Positions 17,892 through 28,075 of a stretch of 64,000 nucleotides of DNA are shown here, piece by piece (the first letter of the stretch is position 1; every line of letters starts with the position of its first letter). The notes under the pieces are model-generated. The model was not told where the DNA came from and ran no database searches. It worked only from the letters and a program-made list of their open reading frames with translations. Made by a program: the position numbers and the translations under genes. Source of the stretch: Blastocatellia bacterium (GTDB lineage: Bacteria > Acidobacteriota > Blastocatellia > UBA7656 > JADIYM01). Where the stretch lies: assembly GCA_016705245.1 (NCBI GenBank), contig JADIYM010000002.1, positions 372,001 to 436,000 on the forward strand, in the 5' to 3' direction.

Positions 17892-18773
17892 ATGCCGCGC
17901 GATCTGTGCCAGGAATTCCTGCGGTACCTTCGTGTCGAGAAGGGACTTTCTCCAAATACGATGGAGGCTTACGAGCGAGACCTTCGAAAACTCGTGAGCT
18001 ATGCCACCTCGGCCGGTCGAGAAATCCTGACGATAGAGCGAGCGGACCTACTGTCCTTCATCCGTCACCTGAGGGAATCGGGCCTCGAACCCCAATCCTG
18101 TGCTCGCACAATGGTTACCGTCCGTAACCTCTACAAGTTTCTCATCCTCGACGGGCACATCCACCACGATCCGACGGTCAACATCGAGACACCGCGAAGC
18201 TGGCAGACACTGCCGAAGTTCCTCACGCGGGAGGAGGTGGATCGATTGATGGAGGAACCGGACGTCACGACAGACGACGGGCTTCGCGACCGGGCAATGA
18301 CCGAGCTCCTCTATTCATCGGGCCTTCGGGTCTCGGAGATGGTGACACTCAGACTATCGGACGTCGACATCGACGCCGGACTCGTGACGTGCCTCGGAAA
18401 GGGGTCGAAGGAGCGCCGCGTGCCGGTTGGAAGCGCCGCCATAGAGGCAATTCGGCGTTACCTGCCGGCCCGGCGTCGCATGTCCGGTGATCGGCCCGAC
18501 GATCGACTGTTTGTAACGTCGCGCGGAGCGCCAATGACTCGCCAGATCTACTGGAGGCGACTCGTCGAATACGGCGAACGTGCGAAACTCGGACGGGTGA
18601 CGCCTCACATGCTCCGCCATACGTTCGCAACCCACCTGCTCGAGCACGGCGCCGACTTGAGGTCTGTTCAGATGATGCTCGGGCACAGCGACATCTCCAC
18701 CACGCAGATCTACACGCACGTCACGAACGAACGGCTGCGCGAGGCGTACCGCAAGTTCCATCCCCGAGCGTGA
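17892..18773 (+). CDS. xerD: Tyrosine recombinase XerC/XerD
   Basis: The 293-residue enzyme resolves chromosome dimers at dif. The SAM-like core-binding domain (RDLCQEFLRYLRVEKGLSPN) spans residues 1-90. The catalytic domain has all signature residues: Arg in SSGLRVSEM, the H-x-x-R box HMLRHTFATHLL, His in LGHSDISTTQ and the nucleophile Tyr in IYTHV. The ATG at 17892 is chosen over an open upstream stretch because the core domain begins right after it. Length and lack of nearby att sites fit a housekeeping Xer protein rather than a phage integrase. It is 6 bases from the histidine kinase gene and likely in one operon with it. XerC versus XerD cannot be settled here. Confidence 0.88.
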   Translation: MPRDLCQEFLRYLRVEKGLSPNTMEAYERDLRKLVSYATSAGREILTIERADLLSFIRHLRESGLEPQSCARTMVTVRNLYKFLILDGHIHHDPTVNIETPRSWQTLPKFLTREEVDRLMEEPDVTTDDGLRDRAMTELLYSSGLRVSEMVTLRLSDVDIDAGLVTCLGKGSKERRVPVGSAAIEAIRRYLPARRRMSGDRPDDRLFVTSRGAPMTRQIYWRRLVEYGERAKLGRVTPHMLRHTFATHLLEHGADLRSVQMMLGHSDISTTQIYTHVTNERLREAYRKFHPRA

Positions 18774-18779
18774 ATCCGG

Positions 18780-21584
18780 ATGAGTGCACTCGGCGTCTCC
18801 GTGATGGCCTCGATCGCCGAAGCGCTCGCCTCGATCGCTCCGCTGCCGTATCTGGTCGCCGATGACGTAAGCTGGCGGGTCGTCGCGGCGAACGAAAGGG
18901 CCGAGGAGCTCTACGGAGGTTCGCTCGTCGGCGTTGCGCTCGAGTCCCTCCTCACACTCGACGGCGAGCGCGCGGTCGAGCGAGCCGTGTGGCGCGCCCA
19001 GACGTCGGATGAGCCAGTCGACCTCTTCTTCGAACGCCGAGACGGTACTCTTGCCGAAGTTCGTGCCAGAGCACATCGACTCGAGCTCGGGGGTTGCACG
19101 GCATCGCTCATCGTCCTCGAGGACGTCTCGCACGCGCGATTGCTCGCCCGTAGCCTCGCGACGGCGGGCACGGAGCGCCGAACCCTGCTCGATGCTCTCG
19201 GTCTCGGCGTGGCCGAGCTCGATACGAGCGGTCGCATTCTCGAGCACAACCGTTTCGGGCCCGTCGAGGTGCTGTTTCCGGGTGGAATCACCGGTCGCAA
19301 CTTCTTTCTCGACATTGCGGTGGGCCCGCACGCGCGCGAGGTCTTCCAGCGATATCAGGCCTGGACGAATGTAATCATCGACGCGCCGTTTCGCGAGGCC
19401 TTTGAATTCGAGCTTGGCCGCCACGTCGTCGAGGCGGAACTGCTTGCCGGCGGGTTTTCGACGTGCGATGCGATAGTTCGACTCTCGAACGTCACGGCCC
19501 GGCGCGAAGCCGAAGCCGAGCTGCGCCGTCAAACCCTGCGGGCCGAGGACGAGGCACGACGATCCCGTCTGGTCTACCAGACCTCGAACCTGCTGCACCA
19601 GACGCTCGATCTCAACGACGTGCTCGAGACGGCCGTTGCCGAGACCGGTCGTCTCCTCGGCGCCAGCAACTGCCAGATCGCGTTCGTCGACGCAACCGGC
19701 GGAGTGACGATCGCGCACGAATACGTGCGGACGCCGCTCGATTCCGGTCAGGGACTCGTCGCAACCTTCGACCTCCTGCCCGCAACCGCCGAGGCCATCC
19801 GGACCCTTCAACCAGTGATCGTCGAGGATTCGCGCGCGTCATCAACGCTCTCGGCCTCGGACATCCTCGGCCGGTCGGGAGCCGCGTCCGCGATCGTAGC
19901 GCCGATCGCCATCCGCCGTGAGCCACGGGGAGTAATGACGATTCTCCAGGCGGACCGGACGCGATCGTGGACGACAGGAGACGTCGAGCTCGCGATGTCG
20001 GTCGCATCGCAAGTAGGCCTCGCCATTGGTCATTCGGAGATCCACGAACGAGTGCGCCGTCAGGCGGAACGGGAAGCCATCGTTGGACGTCTCGCCGTAA
20101 CCATCCACGCGGCGGCGTCGCTTGACGATGCTCTCTCTCGCGCGGCCCACACACTTCTTGGCACGCTCGATGCAGACGGAGTTTCGGTGCTCTGTCGCAG
20201 CCTTCAGGACGACGAGGAGCGAGCGTGGTGCTGGGAGCGGTCGAACGACGGCACAGTTGCTCCGGTTGATGTGGCGGCTTGCGCGCTTGTGTCTCGGGCC
20301 CGGGAAGCGCTCGAAAAGGGAACAGACGTGGACGATGCGTCCTTTATTCTGTCTACCTTCAGGGCTCGCGATGGCATCGACGGGGTCCTTGCCATCAGGT
20401 TCCGTTCTCCCGAGGCGGATTCCGACGCCAGGGCTCTCGTTGAGGCCGTTTCCGTGCACGTTGGTATCGCCGTGGGTGCTTCGACTTTGCTCAAGGCCGT
20501 GACGAGCGCCAAGCAGGTCTGGGAGGGGACGTTCGACTCGCTGCCCGACGGCGTTGTCGTCATCGATTCCGGATTCGCCATCGTACGGTCGAATCACGCT
20601 TTTGCACGTCTGTTGAAGACTCAGAACGCGGGACTGGTCGGTGTGCCGTTGACCCGGCTCCTCTCCGACGCAACTGGATCCGCAATTCGCGATGCGGTTG
20701 CGCTCGTCGAGTCCGGCCACAGGTCCGCGCAGATCGAGATCGAAGATTCGAACCTCGCTCGTTGGCTCGCGGTCTCGGTGTCGCGTCTAGAGACATCGCC
20801 GAGCCCGTCCTTCATCGTCACGATTCGTGACATCACCCGCGAACGCACGATCGCCGAGCACCTCGCACAATCCTCGAAGATGGCATCCATCGGGCAACTG
20901 GCGACGGGCGTAGCTCACGAGATCAACACGCCCCTTGCGACGATCGCAGGATCGGCGCAATCGCTCGAACGGCAATTGTCATCCATCGGCGAGCTGCGAG
21001 ATTCCGAGCGGTGGCCGGCGATCCGTGAGCGACTAGACGCCATCGTCGAACAGTCGTTTCGATGCAAGCGAATTACGCGCGACCTGCTGGACTTCGCCGC
21101 ACCGACGCGTCCGAAGATCCAGGAGTGTGATCTCGGGAGCGTCGTGTCTGGCGCGATAGAATCGCTTGCGCGCGACCGTGCGACGGAACGAATCCGCATT
21201 CGCGAATCGGGGACGAAGGCGCCGATTCTCACCGATCCGGAACTGGTTGGGCAGATCCTCATCAATCTCGTTTCAAATGGACTCGATGCGATCGAGTTGA
21301 AGCCAGCCGGGAGGCTCTCGCTCGAGATCCGGCACCTCGCGCGCGAAGCTCGAATCGCGGTCAAGGACTCGGGACCAGGTATAGCGCCGGACGACCTCGA
21401 GCGGATATTCGATCCGTTCTACACGACGAAGCCGCCCGGACGCGGTACGGGACTCGGATTGTCGATCTCTCGCAGCATCGTGGCCCGGCTTGGAGGCCGC
21501 CTGGCTGCAACGAGCCGGCAGGGACGGGGGGCAACGTTCACGGTGACGCTTCCGCGAAAGCGAACGGCCGAGGCGAGCGACTGA
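18780..21584 (+). CDS. Cytoplasmic PAS/GAF sensor histidine kinase (NtrB/AtoS type)
   Basis: The 934-residue kinase has no membrane span. A PAS-like segment lies at about residues 15-130 (WRVVAANERAEELYGG) and a second at 135-245. A short helical linker follows, then two GAF-like domains at roughly 265-415 and 420-580. A third PAS segment (DGVVVIDSGFAIVRSNHAFARL) precedes HisKA with His713 in GVAHEINTPLA. The HATPase domain shows N box NLVSNGLDAIE, G1 DSGPGIAPDD and GRGTGLGLSIS. It should phosphorylate the NtrC-type regulator encoded one base downstream. The many GAF/PAS modules suggest sensing of small molecules or redox state in the cytoplasm, but the signal is unknown. Confidence 0.92.
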   Translation: MSALGVSVMASIAEALASIAPLPYLVADDVSWRVVAANERAEELYGGSLVGVALESLLTLDGERAVERAVWRAQTSDEPVDLFFERRDGTLAEVRARAHRLELGGCTASLIVLEDVSHARLLARSLATAGTERRTLLDALGLGVAELDTSGRILEHNRFGPVEVLFPGGITGRNFFLDIAVGPHAREVFQRYQAWTNVIIDAPFREAFEFELGRHVVEAELLAGGFSTCDAIVRLSNVTARREAEAELRRQTLRAEDEARRSRLVYQTSNLLHQTLDLNDVLETAVAETGRLLGASNCQIAFVDATGGVTIAHEYVRTPLDSGQGLVATFDLLPATAEAIRTLQPVIVEDSRASSTLSASDILGRSGAASAIVAPIAIRREPRGVMTILQADRTRSWTTGDVELAMSVASQVGLAIGHSEIHERVRRQAEREAIVGRLAVTIHAAASLDDALSRAAHTLLGTLDADGVSVLCRSLQDDEERAWCWERSNDGTVAPVDVAACALVSRAREALEKGTDVDDASFILSTFRARDGIDGVLAIRFRSPEADSDARALVEAVSVHVGIAVGASTLLKAVTSAKQVWEGTFDSLPDGVVVIDSGFAIVRSNHAFARLLKTQNAGLVGVPLTRLLSDATGSAIRDAVALVESGHRSAQIEIEDSNLARWLAVSVSRLETSPSPSFIVTIRDITRERTIAEHLAQSSKMASIGQLATGVAHEINTPLATIAGSAQSLERQLSSIGELRDSERWPAIRERLDAIVEQSFRCKRITRDLLDFAAPTRPKIQECDLGSVVSGAIESLARDRATERIRIRESGTKAPILTDPELVGQILINLVSNGLDAIELKPAGRLSLEIRHLAREARIAVKDSGPGIAPDDLERIFDPFYTTKPPGRGTGLGLSISRSIVARLGGRLAATSRQGRGATFTVTLPRKRTAEASD

Positions 21585-21585
21585 A

Positions 21586-22989
21586 ATGACTACGGCTGCA
21601 GAGCGAACCGAATACGGCCGAGTCCTCGTCGTCGAGGACGACGAGGCATATCGGCGGCTTCTCGTCGCCGAGCTCGGCGATTACGGATTTCCGGTCGATG
21701 GAGTTGGTGACGGACACGCTGCTCTCCTGGCCGTCGAGGCCACGTCGCCGGCAGTCGTACTGCTCGATATCCGCCTGCCCGGCCTCGGCGGAATCGACGT
21801 GTTGCGCAAGCTGGCCACGAGCGGTGCCGGAGGTCCACAGGTCGTAATGCTCACCGGGCACGGGACGATCGACACGGCGATCGAGGCAATGAAGCTCGGT
21901 GCATACGACTACCTGACCAAGCCGTGCGACATCGACGAGATGCGCGCGGTCATTGAGCGAGCGCTCGAGCGGCGCGAACTGCAACGTGAAAACGAAGCTC
22001 TCCGGACAATCCTGAGGCGCCGCGACGGCGAGGTCGAGTTGATAGGCCGAAGCCGGCTGATGCATGACCTCGAGGTCCGCGTCGCCCGCATCGCGCCCAC
22101 GGATGCGAACGTGCTGCTTCTGGGTGAATCGGGAACCGGGAAGGAATTGGCCGCGCAACTCGTTCATCGGAAAAGTCGGCGCGCCGACAAGGCTTTCGTC
22201 GACGTCAATTGCGGGGCACTGCCGGAGACACTCTTCGAAAGCGAATTCTTTGGACACGAGAAGGGCGCATTTACGGGTGCTGCAGCCCGAAAAACGGGAC
22301 TCGTGGAGGCTGCGGACCGCGGAACACTCTTCCTCGACGAGGTGTCCGAAATGCCGCCGGCTTCGCAGGTGAAACTCCTCAGATTCCTCGAGACAGGGAG
22401 GTTTCGCCGTCTCGGCGGAGTCTCGCAACTTACAGCGAACGTGAGAGTTGTTGCCGCATCGAACCGTCCGCTCGAGGCGCTGATCGAGGGGGGCGCGTTT
22501 CGGCGAGACCTCTTCTTTCGACTCGCGGTCGTCACGATTGAAGTGCCATCATTGCGCGACCGCCGCGACGACGTGCCGCTTCTCGCGGAGCACTTCATGC
22601 GCCGTGCCGCACTCGAAACAGGGTGCCGGGTCACCACGATCGAGGCCGAGGCTCTTGCCGCCCTGCGAGGCTACGACTGGCCCGGAAACGTGCGGGAGCT
22701 TCGAAATGCCGTCGAGAGCGCCGTCATTCTGTCAGACGGTCACGTCCTGAGGCTCCGGGATCTTCCAGCGCGGGTTCTGCTCATGGCGCGGGGAGCAGGC
22801 GTGTCGGCGGGTGCAGCCGCAGCGTCGGCAGTCCAGCCAGGAGCCCAGACGCTTGCCGAAGTGGAGCGGCGCCACATCGAGGCAACGCTGCAGCAATTCG
22901 AGGGACATCGCGAACGTACGGCACAAGCACTTGGGATAGCTACGAAGACGCTCTATCGAAAACTGCGCGAGTTCGGGAAGTCAAAATGA
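21586..22989 (+). CDS. NtrC-family sigma54-dependent response regulator
   Basis: The 467-residue activator has a receiver domain (phospho-acceptor Asp61 in VVLLDIRLPG). A AAA+ domain follows with Walker A GESGTGKE, the sigma54-contacting loop GAFTGA, Walker B GTLFLDEV and RDLFFRL. A Fis-type helix-turn-helix closes the protein (ERTAQALGIATKTLYRKL). It should activate transcription from -24/-12 promoters once phosphorylated by the adjoining kinase. Two very good sigma54 promoters occur in the window, one 134 bases behind this gene (23123) and one at 48214, and both are candidate targets. The dispersed palindrome at 22175-22188 lies in the AAA+ coding region. Confidence 0.94.
   Translation: MTTAAERTEYGRVLVVEDDEAYRRLLVAELGDYGFPVDGVGDGHAALLAVEATSPAVVLLDIRLPGLGGIDVLRKLATSGAGGPQVVMLTGHGTIDTAIEAMKLGAYDYLTKPCDIDEMRAVIERALERRELQRENEALRTILRRRDGEVELIGRSRLMHDLEVRVARIAPTDANVLLLGESGTGKELAAQLVHRKSRRADKAFVDVNCGALPETLFESEFFGHEKGAFTGAAARKTGLVEAADRGTLFLDEVSEMPPASQVKLLRFLETGRFRRLGGVSQLTANVRVVAASNRPLEALIEGGAFRRDLFFRLAVVTIEVPSLRDRRDDVPLLAEHFMRRAALETGCRVTTIEAEALAALRGYDWPGNVRELRNAVESAVILSDGHVLRLRDLPARVLLMARGAGVSAGAAAASAVQPGAQTLAEVERRHIEATLQQFEGHRERTAQALGIATKTLYRKLREFGKSK
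22175..22188. repeat. Dispersed palindrome (14-bp core) inside the NtrC-type gene
   Basis: GTCGGCGCGCCGAC, the 14-base core of the dispersed palindrome, read as codons for SRRAD. Confidence 0.75.
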
Positions 22990-23122
22990 CCGATCCAGCC
23001 CCATTCTAACCGGACATTTCAGGCAGACTGGGGACGGACCGAGTCTCCGCCGGCTCCGCCCTTGCAATTGAATCTGCTGGCTGCGTTGAAGTTGCGGGAG
23101 ATTGCGACGGGTTCCCTCGCTG

Positions 23123-23138
23123 TGGCACCGCAGTTGCA
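23123..23138 (+). promoter_or_regulatory. Sigma54 (-24/-12) promoter downstream of the NtrC-type gene
   Basis: TGGCAC, five bases, then TTGCA reproduces the sigma54 consensus TGGCAC-N5-TTGCW without mismatch. Transcription would start about 12 bases after the -12 GC, near 23149. No gene follows; an intrinsic terminator ends about 80 bases later. Confidence 0.75.
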
Positions 23139-23148
23139 CTGGAAGTGA

Positions 23149-23231
23149 GCGAACTTACAGGGGCGAATGCCGTAGCCCGGCGCACTCCACGAACTCCTCA
23201 GGAATTCACGCCGGGCTACGGCTCTTTTTTT
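23149..23231 (+). ncRNA. Predicted sigma54-controlled small RNA (~83 nt)
   Basis: The region starts at the predicted sigma54 start site and ends in a terminator with a seven-T tract. It holds no convincing ORF: a GTG at 23146 would precede the start site and has no ribosome site. The terminator hairpin has a 26-base loop that exposes CTCCTC at 23194-23199, a pyrimidine-rich anti-Shine-Dalgarno sequence of the kind used by many small RNAs to block ribosome sites. The existence of the RNA is inferred only from promoter plus terminator; the same arrangement (NtrC-type activator gene next to a sigma54 small RNA) is known for CbrB/CrcZ in Pseudomonas. Confidence 0.5.
23169..23231 (+). terminator. 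Strong intrinsic terminator
   Basis: Arms 23169-23182 and 23209-23222 pair perfectly over 14 bases (GCCGTAGCCCGGCG and its complement), followed by TCTTTTTTT. It would end both the predicted small RNA and read-through from the upstream kinase/regulator operon. Confidence 0.8.
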
Positions 23232-23364
23232 GCCCGCACGTCGGCAGGTCAACGCTGATGTCAGTTCCAGGCGGCCGAAGGCCAGAGTCGCTCTCGAGAC
23301 GCTAGTAAATAGCGCCCACTCAAATCGGACCATCGCCGACCAAGTGCCCGGAGCGCAGCGACGG

Positions 23365-23607
23365 GGTTCGACCGAACGGCCCGTCAGACAGAACCATCGC
23401 CGACCCAGAACCGGCGAGCGGGGGGGGGGGGGGGGGGCAGGGACGGCCGACGGTGGCCCTGCCGCAGGCCGACGGATGAGCGGCCGGCCTGGTCGCTCAC
23501 TCGGGGTTGCGGAGGCGGCCTTTCCGGGGCGCCCGCCACGCGCGCCACGCGCGGTGCTGGGTCAAACTGGGTTCGACCGAACGGCCCGTCAAACAGAACC
23601 ATCGCCG
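23365..23607. repeat. Pair of ~38-bp direct repeats flanking an 18-G homopolymer
   Basis: The segment 23365-23402 (GGTTCGACCGAACGG onward) recurs at 23570-23607 with a single changed base. Between them lie an 18-base G run (23420-23437) and GC-rich sequence with no gene. The start CCATCGCCGACC and the GGAGCGCAGCGACGGG block next to the first copy (about 23350-23366) also recur at about 57321-57356. This marks a dispersed non-coding repeat. The G run may be a sequencing artefact. Apart from this, the gap from 23232 to 23655 holds nothing I can identify. Confidence 0.65.
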
Positions 23608-23655
23608 TCCACTCCAACGACAGGCTTCATGACCCGAAACCCCACCTGGTCGCCT

Positions 23656-25287
23656 TCAGCGTTCGAAAAGATAGACTTCCACGTCGCCGTTGTACCCCGG
23701 CTCCTTGATTCTGGACTGCAGCTTCATGTTCTCTTTGAGCCACGAGAGTCCAAGTCCTTGTGGATCCGAAGTGCTTGCGGTGGCCGCCATTCGCACAAAC
23801 CAGACTCGGCGGCTCGTCCGGACCAATGGCAGGAACCACTTGTTCATGTTGTCGACAGTGATGCGGACCCCGCCCACCTCCGGGTATGGCTCTAGATCAA
23901 CCCCTTCTTTTGCAATGAAATAGCGCTTGAATGCAATTGTCTGGTGGGATTCGTTCACGAGAATGGTGTCGCCATCTCGACACTGCTCGCTGACGAGTGT
24001 CCCCACCCGACGCCACGGCTGCTTGTCCATTCCAGGGTCGAAGTACCACCACGAAGCCAGCGACGAGGGAACAAGGACAATGATCAACCCCAATGCAGTC
24101 AACCACTTAATTGGCATAGCCTCAAGTCCGGCGCCAACGAGCAGTGCGATCATCGGGGCACAGCTGATGTAGAACCTGAGCTGTTCTGCTCCTACCATCA
24201 GTATGAGAACGGGTAGCGGGAGCAACGCGGAGAGAAGCACAATCCATCGGTTGGGTCTGGTACTAGTTGACGCTCTTGAAAGGGCATAGACGGCGCCGGC
24301 CGCAACAATGTCGAAACCGATCACTGCCGGGATTCGGTACCAGGCGATGACCAGCCATTTGAGCGATGGGCCAGGTAACACCTGAAAAAAGAAATCTCTT
24401 GGGAATGCCAGAATTCGAGCTGCAGGCTCCGAGAAGATCGTCTGGTTGACGCCACCCATATTGACGAGAAAATCGGTGGCGACACCGATCCGGCGGCCGT
24501 AACCGAGCGCAAACACAGCCGTGGCAAGACCGATCACGGCAGGAATCTGGAGTGCAGCGAGTCTGATAACGATCTCGCGTGTCTCGCGCCAGCAGATCAC
24601 GAGCGCGAGTGCCTGCCCGGCGATCGGAAGTACGGCCAGGTAGTGTGTCGCGATCGCCAGGTACGCCGCTGCCGTGTACGCCACGGCAAGGCCCCATTTC
24701 GCCCCGGTCGATGCCAGAGGCCAGCGGCGCAGTAACTCCGCGAGGACCACCGTTGCGACGGTCACGAAGAGTGCCGTCAGCGCATACATTCTGACTTCCT
24801 GCGAGTATTCGACGTGGAGCGATGCAAGTGCGAGCACGGCGGCCGACAGGACGCCGGCTCGTTCGTTGAAGAGCCGCCAGCCCGCAACGTAGACCAAGGC
24901 GACCGTCAGTGATCCGGGAACGGCCGCGATGAGGCGTACGAGCGCGTCCGACGATTCCGCGAATGGAAGCCACGCGTGAAGCAGGTAATAGAAGACCGGG
25001 GGGTGGAACCCGGAGCCGAAACCCGACTGGAACGACCTCGAGTCGGCGATAGAAAGCGCCTCGTCGAACCAGAGGCTCTTGCCGCCGAGGTCCCAGAATC
25101 GAAGACACGTTGCCGCCACCACAACTGCGACCGCAATCCACGTCCAAGCCGTCGGACGCCACGGCGTCGCCGATACTGGTTCATCGCCCGCTTCCAACGG
25201 ATTCACAGGTACCGGTTGGAGCCGACTCGATGTCTCGTCGGCCGGGCGCTGTCGCCTCGATGCGTCACGTCGAGTTTTCTTCGCCAT
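23656..25287 (-). CDS. Membrane glycosyltransferase, GT39/ArnT (GT-C) family
   Basis: The 543-residue integral membrane protein starts with a basic cytoplasmic segment (~45 residues), and its first membrane span is near residues 47-62. About ten further hydrophobic segments follow. Family hallmarks are an acidic pair in the first external loop (WFDEALS, Asp75-Glu76), FHPPVFYYLLHAW at about residue 94, and YSQEVRMYAL. GT-C enzymes of this group move a sugar from a polyprenyl-phosphate donor to protein or lipid A on the periplasmic face. The C-terminal ~150 residues form the soluble domain. The acceptor cannot be deduced; no partner glycan genes are adjacent. Confidence 0.85.
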   Translation of the reverse strand: MAKKTRRDASRRQRPADETSSRLQPVPVNPLEAGDEPVSATPWRPTAWTWIAVAVVVAATCLRFWDLGGKSLWFDEALSIADSRSFQSGFGSGFHPPVFYYLLHAWLPFAESSDALVRLIAAVPGSLTVALVYVAGWRLFNERAGVLSAAVLALASLHVEYSQEVRMYALTALFVTVATVVLAELLRRWPLASTGAKWGLAVAYTAAAYLAIATHYLAVLPIAGQALALVICWRETREIVIRLAALQIPAVIGLATAVFALGYGRRIGVATDFLVNMGGVNQTIFSEPAARILAFPRDFFFQVLPGPSLKWLVIAWYRIPAVIGFDIVAAGAVYALSRASTSTRPNRWIVLLSALLPLPVLILMVGAEQLRFYISCAPMIALLVGAGLEAMPIKWLTALGLIIVLVPSSLASWWYFDPGMDKQPWRRVGTLVSEQCRDGDTILVNESHQTIAFKRYFIAKEGVDLEPYPEVGGVRITVDNMNKWFLPLVRTSRRVWFVRMAATASTSDPQGLGLSWLKENMKLQSRIKEPGYNGDVEVYLFER

Positions 25288-25568
25288 TGCGAAGCCTTAT
25301 ACCTGAAGGCGCGGATACTGTCAGGGCATCGGCTCGAATCGGCCCGAGTCAGCTCCATGCGTGTTCGAGCCAACCAAGGTCGCCCACATCTTTGGCGGCG
25401 GGGCACCGATGGCGCATTGCGAGGATGATCCGTTTGGCAACGAGATCTCCCCCGACCTCTCGATGCTCTGCGTTTGGACGCACGGCAACGCTGCCACCGG
25501 TATGCCTCGAGAATTCCTCAAGTGAGGGACAAGAACAGCAGGCAGCGCTGCTCGATTGTCGCGCACCT
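25288..25568. other. Gap with no gene recognised
   Basis: The 281 bases between the glycosyltransferase start and the PRTase promoter show open minus-strand frames (for example around 25349-25560) without a good start or recognisable motif. I see no hairpin or RNA gene. Confidence 0.4.
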
Positions 25569-25577
25569 TGTGGTATA
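25569..25577 (+). promoter_or_regulatory. Extended -10 promoter of the PRTase gene
   Basis: TGGTATAAC with -10 hexamer TATAAC at 25572-25577, about 47 bases before the first ATG at 25624. Confidence 0.5.
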
Positions 25578-25623
25578 ACGAGCGGACTTCGGCTACACGA
25601 ATTCATGCTCGGGAGGCTGGCGG

Positions 25624-26233
25624 ATGATGTCTCTGATCCTCGATAACGACCAGGTCATGGATGTGCTCAAGAACGGGAGCCTATCGTGAAGGTATCTTCG
25701 AACATCCGGCTGGGTACTTCACGCCGTTCTATTTCCAGATTCCGTTGGCGCTCAGGTATTTCGACAATGCGCGCCGCCTCGGCGTCAGTCTGAGCCGTTT
25801 GCTTCGGCGATCGCGCGAGCTCGTTTCGTCGCTCCCGAGCGTATCGATCGTCGCTCCGGGAGCAGGAGGAGTGCCCGTCGCGTTCGAGGTTAGACAGGCA
25901 CTGCGCGCCGAGCAGATCTTCTGGACCGAACGCGAATCCGGAGAGTTCCGCTTCCGTCAGTACAACGAGATCAAGCCCGGTCAGAAGTGCGTGATCGTAG
26001 ACGACATCGCGCGCTCGGGTGTTGCCGTTCGGAAGGTCCACGACCTTATTACGAGCGCCGGAGGCGATGTCCTGGCGGTGGCCGTGCTCGTGCGGCTTTC
26101 GACTGCGAAGCTCGACCTGCCGAGCAGCCTGCCGGTCTACAGTCTCTTCGACTTTGAAGCCGCCCGGTACGCCAAGGCAGAAGATTGCCCCACCTGGCAC
26201 GAGGGCGCGACGATCGAGCGCGTCCGTTTCTAG
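25624..26233 (+). CDS. Orotate-phosphoribosyltransferase-like PRTase, frameshift near start
   Basis: The PRPP-binding loop CVIVDDIARSG marks a type I phosphoribosyltransferase, and GAYREGIFEHPAGYFTPFYFQ resembles the start of PyrE (gal-EGhF-l-sG). Translation from the ATG at 25624 gives MMSLILDNDQVMDVLKNG, then runs out of frame; the conserved continuation AYREG lies one frame over. Deleting one G from the GGG at about 25676 joins them (N-G-A-Y-R-E), so the break is probably a homopolymer overcall. The repaired protein is about 202 residues. It could be PyrE or a paralogue; the orotate-binding residues are not distinct enough to decide. If the shift is real, translation could begin at ATG 25661. 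Confidence 0.7.
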
Positions 26234-26261
26234 TCCGGCGCAGACCGAAGCTTCGGCCGTA

Positions 26262-26309
26262 ACACCTCGCGGATTCGGCGGCGCCTGGCGCCCCGGAGCC
26301 GCGAGGTGT
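26262..26309. terminator. Stem-loop between convergent PRTase and pfkA
   Basis: An 11-bp perfect stem (26262-26272 with 26299-26309), with further GC-rich pairing inside, lies between the two converging stop codons. It likely serves both genes. Confidence 0.55.
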
Positions 26310-26338
26310 CGTTTGTTGTGGGGTCCGCGTCGAACAAC

Positions 26339-27396
<1,058 letters not shown>

Positions 27397-27409
<13 letters not shown>

Positions 27410-27927
27410 TCGCCGGATCTCGGGCGGCGGTCCTGTGACGAATGTCGCGCGCGTAGTCGAAAAGGCCCGCGCGTCGCTCGGTCGGCCATTGACCAGGATC
27501 GCCTGCCGACGACGACCCTCGTCCGTCAGACCGGCGCGCCGGCAAGCGCGAACGGCTTCCTGATCGTCCGCGGCGACGATGCGCTCGATTCTGCACGCAG
27601 CCGTCGTTCGAAAAATGAAGGCAACTGCGGTGCGGATAACGGCAGAACGAGCTGGACCCGGCGCACCTCGCTCATCGAGCGCGAGGATGCCGAGCCGAAC
27701 CGTTGTCGAAACCGGCGGCGTGTCCGCATTCCAGAAGGAAACGATGACTGCGCCTGATTCCGGCCGGAAGAGAACGGTCGAGCAGCGTGCTTTGGTGCGA
27801 TCATCCGCGTGGCCGTGCTGCCACAGTAGTGGAAGTTCGGTCGCTAGACTACTGCGCTTCGGGTGGCTGCGCAGGCGCTCGACGAGCTCCGCGTCGACGG
27901 GCCCGGATGGACATCCTCGATGGGCAT
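27397..27927 (-). CDS. GNAT-type acetyltransferase, frameshifted, overlapping the pfkA start
   Basis: On the minus strand the start MPIEDVHPG (ATG at 27927) shifts frame near 27908, where one extra C would restore it, into VDAELVERLRSHPK. The frame then runs through TTVRLGILALDERG, AVIRTAVAFIF, RIERIVAADDQEAVRACRRAG and LVNGRPSDARAF. The late segment is the usual GNAT end (neighbour-residue stretch, R-x-C-x-x-A-G, then D-A-R). The acetyl-CoA loop is weakly preserved. The exact stop is unclear because another shift is needed after DARAF; a TGA at 27397-27399 is the nearest candidate. Substrate unknown. It runs in the same direction as pfkA and touches or overlaps it. Confidence 0.55.
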
Positions 27928-28075
27928 CAGGTCCGGCAACTCTACGGTGTTAAACGACCTGCGGCAAGCGTAGGCACGGATTGCGGTATCGTCGTTTCGA
28001 CGTCCGGCGCCTCTGCTCTGGTCCGCGGGGGCGACGGTTATTCGCCCCCGTTTCCAGCTGCCCACACTCGACCGG

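Noticed and set aside
17892..18773. The Xer gene as a phage or island integrase
   Set aside because: Length, motif set and close operon context fit the housekeeping XerC/D type; no tRNA or attachment-site repeats are nearby.
23146..23262. Short GTG-started frame over the predicted small RNA
   Set aside because: The GTG lies at or before the predicted transcription start, has no ribosome site, and the frame runs through the terminator.
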